Assembly (NCBI GenBank): GCA_001972305.1
Contig: BDDD01000722.1
Span: forward strand, 44,697 to 108,696
Reading direction: 5' to 3'
DNA from: Cephalotus follicularis
Taxonomy: Eukaryota > Streptophyta > Magnoliopsida > Oxalidales > Cephalotaceae
DNA length: 64,000 nucleotides
The notes under the pieces are model-generated. The model ran no database searches, had not been told where the DNA came from, and saw nothing but the letters and a program-made list of their open reading frames with translations. Position 1 is the stretch's first letter. The number at the start of each line of letters is the position of its first letter. Position numbers and translations under genes: made by a program. Below are positions 36,916 through 46,256 of the stretch, piece by piece.

Positions 36916-37706
36916 CTTTGATGTGCAACAGTATCAACACAACAAAAGGTTGAAGACTGGTGGAGATGAGGAGGTGATATCCGTTTCTGAGGTGGACTAT
37001 GAGGGAGTACGTCTCCCTCATGATGATCCAGTTGTGGTAACCCTTCAGGTGGAGCTTTTCACTATGAAGAGGATCCTTATTGATAGCGGGAGCTCGACGA
37101 ATATCCTTTACAAGCATGCTTTTGATCAACTAAGGATACCGACCGACCAACTCAGGCCCGTAAAAACCTCACTGGTCGGCTTTATAGGGGAGATGGTCCA
37201 TCCTCTGGTATCCATCGACCTGTCTGTGGTTGCAGGCATGACCCCACGTCAGACCCATGTGCAGATGATGTTCCTGTGGTTGACACACCAAGCCCGTACA
37301 ATGCTATAGTCGGGTGCCTGTGACTAAATTTGATGGAGGCAAGAGTGTCCAAGAGACACTTACTAATGAAATTCTCAACAAGGTTTGGCGTGGGGGAAGT
37401 CTAAGGAGATCAACAGGTGGCGAGGCAGCGCTATAAAACTGCCATAATGGATAAAGGGAAGGAAAAAGTACTTCCCATAGCAAATGTGGAGCTCAATGAG
37501 GTAGTGGAGCCCGAGTATCCACAACCTGTTGAAGATGTGGTGCAAGTGCCCCTGGAAGAGAGCAATATAGAGAGAATTTTCCAAGTTGGCTCACAACTTG
37601 GAGAGGTGGAGAAAGGGGAAGTGATAATGTTCCTAAAAAATAACAGGGATGTGTTTGCTTGGTCTATAGAGGAGGTCCCTGGGATCAGCACAGAGGCGAT
37701 GGTGCA
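36916..37706 (+). pseudogene. Tat-2 protease and start of RT, cut by the Sirevirus insertion
   Basis: 36923-37309 encodes TGGDEEVISVSEVDYEGVRL and the protease site RILIDSGSSTNILYKHAFDQ, with the catalytic Asp intact. After a shift near 37300, 37417-37706 gives MARQRYKTAIMDKGKEKVLP, IERIFQVGSQLGEVEKGE and FLKNNRDVFAWSIEEVPGIS. The frame ends where the Sirevirus LTR begins at 37707. The remaining RT of this copy is absent from the window. Confidence 0.82.
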
Positions 37707-38977
37707 TGATTATACNNNNNNNNNNNNTTAATACTTTTACTGTCTTTGTCAATTTTAATCAAGTTGAACAATGAATACAAATTATATATGCAATTGAAAA
37801 GGGTTGAGAGATGCAAACACAGTTTATAGTGGTTCGGTAAAGATCGTGCCTACATCCATTTTCCCAAGGTCCTCCTTGAGTTTCCACTAGTGTTCCACCC
37901 GAACACAATCTCCGAATATCTTTACAGGGGTTAATCGGTGCACCTTTACAATGTTTTGTGATTGACCTCAATCACAATGGTTCACTCCCCTTTCTTCACT
38001 TTAGGGTTCACAAAAATAGTTTGAAGGTGTTTTGAGTAAGCTCTCAAAAGTTTGATTTAGCTCTTTTGATTACAATATAATCACTCCTCTCAATGAAAAT
38101 CAATCTCGATAATTTTGGAGGCTTTGAACTTTTCTTCCTTGCTTGAATGATCCTTGAATAATTGCTTCAATGAAATTTTTTTTTTCTTCTTCAAAGTTCT
38201 TCTTTTTTTGTTGTAGCTGATTTTGATTTAATAGTGTTGATGTTTGGAACCTTGGGAGTTGAAGAAATTTTACTTGGAAAATGTTCTACCAGTCTTGGAA
38301 GTTGTTCTGTCAGCCTTAGAAGTTGTTTCATCAGTCTTGAAAATTGTTTTGTCTACAAACGATGTATTGAAAACTGCTGCATTAATTTCTTCCTGCGCGT
38401 AAAGCGTCGACACTGTTCCTCAAAGCATCGCCGCTAAGGTGTCCGTTGGATATTTGATTTTGAGAGAGCTTGTTAAAGCATTGAAGGACTTGTTCTTCAT
38501 GTCGACGGAGTGTCACAAAGCGCTGACGGTTTATTCTGAGCGTCGCCGCTTTGTGTATTTCTAATTGCTTCAAACAACACTGGTCCAGACCGCTGATATG
38601 GAGGTTGACGCCTTTGATCAAAGCGCTGACGCTCTATTCTGAGTGTCGCCGCTTTGTGTATTTCTAATTGCTTCAAATAACACTGGTCTTGACCGTGGAT
38701 ATAGTGTGTCTTAACTGTTGATGCCTTGGCTTCAAAGCACTGACACTTTATTCTGAGCATCGACGGTTTGAGTAATTTCTTCTTTGATCAACATGCTTCA
38801 ACTGCTGACGCTTTCTTCTTGGCGTCGGAGGTTTAATTGAGACCGTCGACGCTTAGACCTGTAACTTCAATTTTATGTTTTGACTTTGCAATATTTATCT
38901 TATCTTGCAAAAAAGGAAACATTGTTAAATACAAATATGTTATCATCAAAACATGGATTGAGACATAAATGTCAACA
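37707..38977 (-). repeat. Sirevirus-like 3' LTR
   Basis: Starts TGATTATAC at its low edge and ends GTCAACA at 38977. In minus orientation this is TGTTGACATTTATGTC...ATAATCA. The 12 N at 37716-37727 replace about 24 bases present in the partner LTR (46266-46289). GCGTCGACGC-type repeats are clustered at 38395-38860. Confidence 0.88.
37716..37727. other. Assembly gap (12 N)
   Basis: It sits nine bases inside the Sirevirus LTR. Comparison with the partner LTR implies that the true missing sequence is about twice the number of N shown. Confidence 0.95.
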
Positions 38978-39618
38978 ATCTCCCCCTTTTTGATGATGAC
39001 AAAATTTGCTATATTTTTTAAACAAAATAAACAATAAACAACATATAACCATAGTGCTTAAGTATTAACACATATAATACTCCCCCTTAATTCTATATCT
39101 CCCCCTTAGTGTAACATCTCCCCCTTTTTGTTATCAATTCAAAAAGGTTTAGTCATAAGCTTTCCTTATCAATCTCCCTTTGTTATCAATTCAACAAATG
39201 TTCAAAATTATAAACAACATTCATCTTGGAAGTCGTATCACCATTCAATAGTTAAAACATTCATTCATAACATCAACTTCATTTAATTCAAAATAACATA
39301 CATATAATCCAAATTAAGTGATTCATGTACATAATACAAAACTTAAGTACAAGTTTAAAAAAAAAACATCAAGAATATCACAATACACAATGAAATATGA
39401 GATGCAAACGCTTAATCGACCATGGCATCATCCATGTCCCCCTCCAAATCATCAGTGATCACATCTTCTCTTGGGTTGCCAATATCATCTTGGCTTGAAG
39501 AAGAAGAAGTAACAAGGCCTTCGTCGCCAACCATCTCTTTTTGCGCAAAATGTTTTGCCAATCTCTTTTGCCTTCTTTTGATGGTTTGAACTTTGACCTT
39601 AATTTCTTTGACTTCTTG
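38978..39618 (-). promoter_or_regulatory. Tandem polypurine tracts and 3' untranslated region of the Sirevirus
   Basis: No gene. In minus orientation, AAAAAGGGGGAGAT abuts the LTR at 38978. Three further AAGGGGGAG-type tracts lie at about 39080-39127 and a weaker one near 39170. Multiple polypurine tracts before the 3' LTR are a known Sirevirus trait. The block 38978-39327 is repeated at 48346-48688. Confidence 0.75.
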
Positions 39619-40628
39619 CTAAATTCCTTTTACCGTTTCCAAGAGTTCTTCCATTTGACTTCTCGGTAGGTTGACGTTTGGTGTTGGATCAACTTGAGGT
39701 TCATTTGTGGCTTCTCCTTGAGCTTCTTCTCCCATTTCTTCACATTCTTCTTCAATTATTCTATTTGAATCCTCTTCTCTCGGGATCCAAGTGCCTAGTC
39801 CCTTGTTCTTCTTAAACCCCATTCTTCATAGGGTCCCTTTACCTTACCTATCTGTAATTTGGAGAGAATGATCCAGCTCTCCACTTAGATCAATTTTAAA
39901 ATACATAAGGATTTTTGTGATTATATTACTATACACCAGCCTAGCATTTTCTCTATAGTGAATTGCTAGCATATGTTTCATTATCAATTGTGGTACACAA
40001 ATTTTTTGACCCGTTATTGCTTCCATATGGGTTACCTCATCAAACCACCGGCTTTAGGTAGTATATGTATAGCTACCGCACGGTGTAAAAACCTATAGTG
40101 TAAACTTAGATTTCTTGAATACATTCTTTGTACAACTTGTGCGTTTTCGCCAAAAAGCAATCGCACACATTCCTCCCTATTGAAATCATCATTTACTGGC
40201 CAGCCTCTTTGGTTCCAAGCCCTAGTGCCATCATAAGGAATTTCTAAAATGGAGGCTAATAGGTCAAAACTTAAATCAAAATTCTTATTCTTTACTTTAA
40301 GTTCTAAATCCCCATCAAAATTGACAAGCATTTTCACATAAAATTTCTTTGTTAACTCAGGATAACTTGGCATATTTATGGAGAATAAAGGTTCTAAGCC
40401 TTGGGCATTTAGCCATCCCACAATGGGGAAACCCTCTCTAATGCAAAAATCAAAATCTAGAGTCTTTCCTACTAATATCTTTCGATCAAAATAAGCCTCG
40501 GGATACCTTGGCACTGGTGGATTCTCCTGTGATTGCTCAGCAGTTATTCTCTTCTTCTTGTGCCAACCCAGACTTTTCTTCTTTCTGCCAGACCCTTCTC
40601 TCGCTTCAGTGGTCATGTTTCTTGGCAT
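39619..40628 (-). pseudogene. Sirevirus third ORF (env-like position), plant-transposon-protein type
   Basis: Starts at 40628 with MPRNMTTEAREGSGRKKKS, downstream of RNase H, on the coding strand of the element. 40032-40628 (198 codons) includes KILVGKTLDFDFCIREGFP, FYVKMLVNFDGDLELKVKN and LASILEIPYDGTRAWNQRGW. The frame shifts by one base near 40032 and continues as EAITGQKICVPQLIMKHML (39844-40026). A stop precedes a last part (39619-39822), an acidic linker with DPTPNVNLPRSQMEELLETV that looks coiled-coil. The block resembles the plant domain family annotated as 'putative plant transposon protein'. No signal peptide or membrane segment is visible, so an envelope role is unsupported. A cluster of GCGTTGACGC-type repeats lies just upstream (40785-41045). 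Confidence 0.65.
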
Positions 40629-41318
40629 CTTTGGAGATTTTGAATAATTTAAAGTGGTTTAGAGGTGATTTGTGGTAGGAAATCGCAAGGAAATCGCCAG
40701 AGAAACTGTTTTGGGGTTTAGGGTTTTGATTTTGGAAGTTTAAAATGGCTGTTAGATAAGCTGTTCTATTTTATTTTACGACTAAAGCATTGACGTTGTT
40801 GGTTAAAGTGTCGGCGCTTTGTTTATTTTCCCTAATTCGAACCTTAAACAGTAATGTAAAGCGTTGACACTTGAATTCTAGGAGTCGACGCTTTGTTTGA
40901 ATTTTCTAATTCTAGCCCTAATTTGAGTTTTTAAGCGCTGAAGCTTTTAATTCAAGCATTGGCGCTTTGAATATTTTGTGAAATTCGAATTCTGAAGTCA
41001 GTATTAAGTGATGACGCTTACATTTTGGGCGTCGGTGCTTTGCTCTGTTTTTCAACCAATTTATTGATAGCGCGAATGCATGAATGCACATGATGTAGCA
41101 ATCAATTTTTAATCATATCAAGCAAAAACATACAATCATATCAATTATTCAATTTCACACAACCCTAATTCTAATCTAAATTTTGAGAAAGTTTGTTCGT
41201 CTAAAGGTTTTGTAAAAATGTCTGCGACTTGTTCTTGAGTCAGAACGAAAATAAGTTCTATATTACAGTTTTCTATGTGATCTTTTATGAAATGATATCT
41301 TATGTCAATATGTTTTGT
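40629..41318 (-). promoter_or_regulatory. Spacer upstream of the Sirevirus third ORF with palindrome-type repeats
   Basis: Between the end of pol and the third ORF. It contains at least eight copies or decayed copies of GCGTCGACGC(TTTG), 40785-41045, the same core as in the LTRs. It could serve as an internal promoter for the third ORF. That is inference; no TATA box is obvious. Confidence 0.4.
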
Positions 41319-42445
41319 TCAAGAGTGATGTACGGGATTTTTTCCTAAACATATTGTGCTAGTGTTATCATATCTAATTGGCACTTTTTCAAAATTTAAG
41401 CCATAGTCCAGAAGTTGTTGTTTCATCCATATAATTTGTGCGCAACAACTTCCAGCAGCAATATACTCAGCCTCGGTAATGGAAAGTGCTACCGAGTTTT
41501 GCTTCTTACTAAACCAAGAGATGAGCATATTACCTAAGAATTGGCATGTGCCACTAGTGTTTTTTTTATCGACTTTATAACCTCCGAAGTCGGCATCGGA
41601 GTATGTGTGTAAGTCGAAAGAAGAGTTTCTAGGGTACCATAGACCTAAAAATGGTGTGTAGGCTAGGTATTTAAATATTATTTTTATAGCGTGTAAGTGT
41701 GATTCTCTAGGGGAAGCCTGAAATCTAGCACACAAGCATACACTGAACAAAATATCCGGCCTACTAGACGTTAAGTAAAGTAAAGATCCTATCATGCTTC
41801 TATATAGTTTTTGGTCAATAGGTTTACCTTGTTCGTCTTTATCTAGCTTCGTAGATGTGCTCATAGGAGTCTTACTCTTTTTGGCGCTGTCCAATCCAAA
41901 CCTTTTGAGTAGATCTTTGACGTACTTGGATTGGTTTATAAAAATTCTTTCCTTCATTTGCTTGACTTGGAGACCGAGGAAGTAGTTGAGCTCTCCCATC
42001 ATGCTCATTTCAAATTTATCCTGTATGATCTTAGCAAAGTTCTTGCACATATTTTCGTTAGTGGATCCAAATATGATATCATCAACATAGATTTGAACGA
42101 TTAGAATTTCTTTATTAAAGGTTTTTGTAAAGAGAGTAATATCTATAGTGCCTCTTTTAAAATCATTTTCAAGTAAATATCTACTTAGCTTTTCATACCA
42201 AGCTCTTGGAGCTTGTTTCAAACCATATAAGGCTTTAGAGAGTTTAAAGACATGGTTGGGCAAATGAGGGTTTTCAAACCTGGGAGGTTGTTCCACATAA
42301 ACTTCCTCCTTTATTACGCCATTTAAAAACATACTTTTAATGTCCATTTGATATAGGGTGAAATCCTTAAAGGAGGCATACGCAAGTAACATGCGTATTG
42401 ATTCTAATCTAGCTACAGGAGCATACTATTCATCGAAGTCAATTC
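41319..42445 (-). pseudogene. Sirevirus RT (C-terminal half) and RNase H
   Basis: A 357-codon open frame, 41319-42392. It has KSMFLNGVIKEEVYVEQPP, HVFKLSKALYGLKQAPRAWY, catalytic YVDDIIFGST, MMGELNYFLGLQVKQ, the RNase H blocks (YSDADFGGYKVDKKNTSG, SITEAEYIAAGSCCAQIIW) and the DNTSTICLGKNPVHHS end. The C-terminal part of RNase H after HHS is missing or out of frame. A stop near 42430 separates it from the upstream frame. Confidence 0.9.
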
Positions 42446-42446
42446 C

Positions 42447-43277
42447 CTATTCTTGGGAATATCCCTTGGCAACTAGCCTATCTTTGTTTCTAATTACTAT
42501 TCCTTGATCGCCTACTCTATTTTGAAACACCCATTTGGTATCTATTATGTTTTGGTCATTTGGCCTAGGTACTAGGTTCCATACTTTGCTACGTTCAAAT
42601 TGATTTAATTCTTCTTGCATAGCATTTATCCAGTTTTCGTCCTTTTCAGTCTCTTCTATGTTTCTTGGTTCTATTTGTGATAAGAAAGCAATATAGTTAT
42701 GATTTAGGCTAGATCTAGTAGTTACTCCTACTCTAGGGTCACCTAAGATTGCTTCGTGAGGGTGACCTCTTACTACTTTCAAGGTGTTATTATGTAAGGC
42801 TTCTTGATAGTTTTGAGGTGAATCTTCATTTGTAGATTCCTCTTTCTTACTATCATCTAGATTTAGTTTATCGATTTTCTTTTCCATAAAAGCTAAGGTG
42901 TCAACATTTATAATTTCCTTTGGACATTTTGGGTTAGTTTCATCAAAGACTACATGCATAGACTCTTCAACAAGTAATGTTCTTTTATTAAAGTACCTAT
43001 AAGCTCTATTAGAGATTGAGTATCCAAGAAAAATACCTTCGTCGACTTTGGAGTTGAACTTACCGATGTGGTCCTTCCCATTGTTGTGGATGAAGCATTT
43101 ACATCTGAATGCATGGAAGTAACTAATGTTAGGCTTCCTCCCCCTCCATAATTCATATGGAGTCTTTTTGAGAATCGGCCTTATTGATGTTCGATTTAGG
43201 ATATAACATGACGTATTTACAGCTTCTGCCCAAAAATATTTTGGCAAATTGTTTTCATTTAAAATTGTTCTATACAT
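42447..43277 (-). pseudogene. Sirevirus integrase C-terminal part and start of RT
   Basis: 276 codons open: MYRTILNENNLPKYFWAEAV, the KKTPYELWRGRKPNISYFHA block, GKFNSKVDEGIFLGYSISN, a linker, then the RT start with NWINAMQEELNQFERSKVWN and DTKWVFQNRVGDQG. It follows the frame of 43317-44066 after a stop at about 43317. Confidence 0.88.
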
Positions 43278-44219
43278 TTCTTGTAGAGTCCTATTTTTCC
43301 TTTCAAAAACCCCATTTTATTGAGGTGTTGTAGGAGTGGAGAACTCATGTGTAAATCCGTTTTCATTACAAAAGTTATCAAATAAGTGATTTTCAAATTC
43401 TTTTCCATGATCACTTCTAATTTTAAGAATAAAGGTGTCCTTTTCTTTTTGAACGATTTTGCAAAAGGTTGAAAACTCTTTAAAAGCTTCGCTTTTGTGG
43501 GCGAGAAAAATAGTCCATGTATATCTAGAGTAATCATCGACTATGACCATGACATAGGATTTACCACCTAGACTTCTAATATCTATTGGACCAAATAGAT
43601 CTATATGTAAGAGTTGTAATGGTCTAGATGTAGAGACTATGTCTTTATTTTTAAATGATGCCCTAGTTTGTTTACCTTGTTGACATGCATCACAGATTTT
43701 ATCCTTGTCAAAGTTAAGTTTGGGAAGACCCTTAACTAATTCATGTTTCAGAAGTTTTATAATATTTGTCATTCCTACATGACCTAATCTTCTATGCCAT
43801 AGCCAGCTATCCTCTTTTATGGAAACTAAGCATTTAACATTTTGTAGGTCATTTAAATATACGATATAAACGTTTCCTTGTCTATGTCCTTTGAACCTAG
43901 TTTCATGATTATTAATATGTATCACTCTACATATATCTTTTTCGAAAGTGACTTTACAATCTTTGTCACATAATTGACTTATGCTCAATAGATTATGTTT
44001 TAGCCCATTTACATATAATACATTGTGAATAAGAGTTCGATTGTTACCTATGGAGCCGAAACCCATAATTTTGCCTTTAGCATTATCTCCAAATGTAACA
44101 ACTCCTCATTCCTTTGATTTGTAGTTGACAAAAAGACTTTTGTCACCCGTCATATACTTGGAGCACCCACTATCCAAGTACCATTGCGTTTTCTTGGATA
44201 GTGCCTTCAAGCACATCTA
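43278..44219 (-). pseudogene. Sirevirus protease, pre-integrase and integrase core
   Basis: From the right: the protease site WYLDSGCSKYMTGD (about 44150-44190) with Asp-Ser-Gly intact, then one stop near 44108. 43317-44066 follows with FGSIGNNRTLIHNVLYVNG, the pre-integrase segment (SWLWHRRLGHVGMTNIIKL), the zinc finger pair CDACQQGKQ, and the integrase core. HIDLFGPI, IRSDHGKEFEN and the segment leading to the Glu are present, with a frame break near 43317. Confidence 0.88.
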
Positions 44220-44230
44220 CAAAAATCAAT

Positions 44231-45226
44231 TTATGTTTTTGTTTGAGGTACCCAACTGGTTTTGGGTCCCTTGGGGTTAGTCACGATGGTTCCTTTAGGA
44301 ACCCAATTTTTCTTGACTCTAAGAAAATTTGTATCATGCATGATATTTACTTTATAAAAGCATTCGGTAGAAATGTATCTTGGTTTACCACAATTATTGC
44401 ATGAGACATTTATTTTTCTTTTATTTACGTTATTTCTATTATGCATGGCATTTTTCTTATAAAAGCATACAGATGATTTATGTCCAATTTTTCCACAATG
44501 AGTATAAGAATTGTTTACAATTTTCTTGTTCATGGCATTTTTCTTATGATAGCAAGCAGAAGATACATGTCCATATTTACCACAATAGTTACAAGAGTTA
44601 GTATCATTTCTTTTAAACATGGCATTTCTTTTATGATAACAAGAAGAAACTACATGTCCTATCTTACCACAATATTCACAAGTGGCTCTCGCAACTTTTT
44701 TCTTAAGAGGGATCTTTTCTATTTTATTCTTTTTCATTATTTCTTTCCTTTCAAAAAATTTTTGATAGTGTTTTACATTGTTCATCTCTTCGTATCCTAG
44801 TCCTGCTTTGTCAAATACACACATTTGCATTCCTAAGAGGTTTTGTAGCCTTTCACTACTACTAAAGAATTTTGAAAAGGTTTTCTTTAAGGCATCTACT
44901 TCAATCTTAAGATTTTTATTTTTTTCTTCTAAGTGAGCAACTTCATTTTCAAAAAAGTCTATTTCTACATCCTTAGAGTTGATTTCCTTAGTTAAGTTAA
45001 TCGCTTTTAGTTCATCATTTTCATTTGTCAAAAGTTTATTCTTTTTCTTCAAAGAGGCAATCACAGAATTATATTTTTCACACATAATAATGAGTTCATC
45101 GTAGGTTACCTCTTCACTTTCCTCCTCCTCTTCTTCCTTGAATGCCATCAATGCAAATTGAGCTACTTGTTCCCGAGTGTCCTCATCCGAGCTTGACTCA
45201 TCACTATAATCCCAAGTAGCAACCAT
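44231..45226 (-). pseudogene. Sirevirus gag C-terminal region with four tandem zinc-knuckle modules
   Basis: 331 codons open: an acidic start (ATWDYSDESSSDEDTREQ), a long coiled-coil-like stretch rich in Glu/Lys/Asn, then four modules spaced about 29 residues. They are CEYCGKIGHVVSSC, CNYCGKYGHVSSAC, YTHCGKIGHKSSVC and CNNCGKPRYISTEC. Each is followed by a YHKKNAM-like spacer, so the array arose by duplication of an 87 bp unit. The third module lacks the first Cys and the fourth lacks the His. The end reads KNWVPKGTIVTNPKGPKTSW, common in Sirevirus-like polyproteins before the protease. Confidence 0.85.
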
Positions 45227-45240
45227 TGCTTTCTTTTTCT

Positions 45241-46195
45241 TTATGAATTCTTTCTTTTTGAGATGAGGGCAGTCGCTCTTGTAGTGCCCTGGTTTATTGC
45301 ACTCAAAGCAGATGGCTTATTCCTTTTTGCTTGATTCTCCCTTTTGGTGGAATTTCTTGTTTGATTTTCCTCCGAACTTCTTTTTGTTGGCCAAAAATCT
45401 CTTGAACTTCCTTGTGAAGAGAGCAAGATCTTCATCATCATCATCATCATCATCTTCATCGTCGTCGGAATCTTCATTTTCGAAAGATTTTAGGGCTACC
45501 ACCTTTTTCTTTTTTCTTTCTTTTTCTTCGTCATCTTCTCTCTTTTGCGTTGTCAGTTCGTGCGTCATGAGAGACCCTAGAAGGTCCTCCAAGGGAAGAA
45601 GGTTGAGATTTTTGGCTTCTTCAATAGTCGTTACCTTTGGCATCCATGATCTAGGCAGACACCTGAGAATCTTTCTTACCAATTCACTATTAGAGTATGT
45701 TTTATCAAGAGATTGTAATGCATTGATAATATTAGTAAATCTAGTGAACATTTATTTAATGTCCTCATCTTCTTTCATTGAGAAAAATTCATAGTCATGA
45801 ACAAACATGCTAATCTTAGCATCTTTTACTTGGTTCATACCTTCATAGGTGACTTCGAGTTGATCCCACATTTCCTTAGCGGAATTGCAAGATGAGACTC
45901 TATTAAATTCACTAGAGTTTATGGCACAAATAATTATATGCTTAGCCTTTGCATTCATTTGTATTCTTCTCCTATCATCAACATTATAGGTATTTCTAGG
46001 TTTAGGAAGAACATCCCCATTTTCACTCCTAATAGTAGGGAGATTTGGACCGTCAACAATGAGGTCCCACAAGTTATAATCTAGAGATTGAATAAATATT
46101 GTCATTTTTGCCTTCGAATGGCTATAATTGTTTCCATCAAAAAATGGGGGTTTTGATACGTTTTGACTCTCTGCGTTGTTCATATTCATTGTCAT
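45241..46195 (-). pseudogene. Sirevirus gag N-terminal region
   Basis: The start at 46195 gives MTMNMNNAESQNVSKPPFFD and the gag core (NYSHSKAKMTIFIQSLDYNL, RIQMNAKAKHIIICAINSSE, CNSAKEMWDQLEVTYEGMN). One stop near 45752 is followed by 45317-45751, with TYSNSELVRKILRCLPRSW and LLPLEDLLGSLMTHELT, then a run of Asp-rich codons (about 45425-45480) and FGGKSNKKFHQKGE. A further zinc-knuckle remnant (CFECNKPGHYKSDCP-like) follows in a shifted frame at 45241-45310. Confidence 0.85.
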
Positions 46196-46242
46196 TGTAG
46201 ATCGTTAAAAGCTCTAACACTTAAGAATTCTAAGCTAACCAC

Positions 46243-46256
46243 TCTCTGATACCAAT
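46243..46256 (-). promoter_or_regulatory. Primer binding site of the Sirevirus
   Basis: On the minus strand ATTGGTATCAGAGAG directly follows the LTR end. It is close to the initiator tRNA-Met complement. Confidence 0.8.

Noticed and set aside
45297-45794. 165-codon plus-strand frame with a Ser run
   Set aside because: Shadow of the Asp-rich Sirevirus gag.
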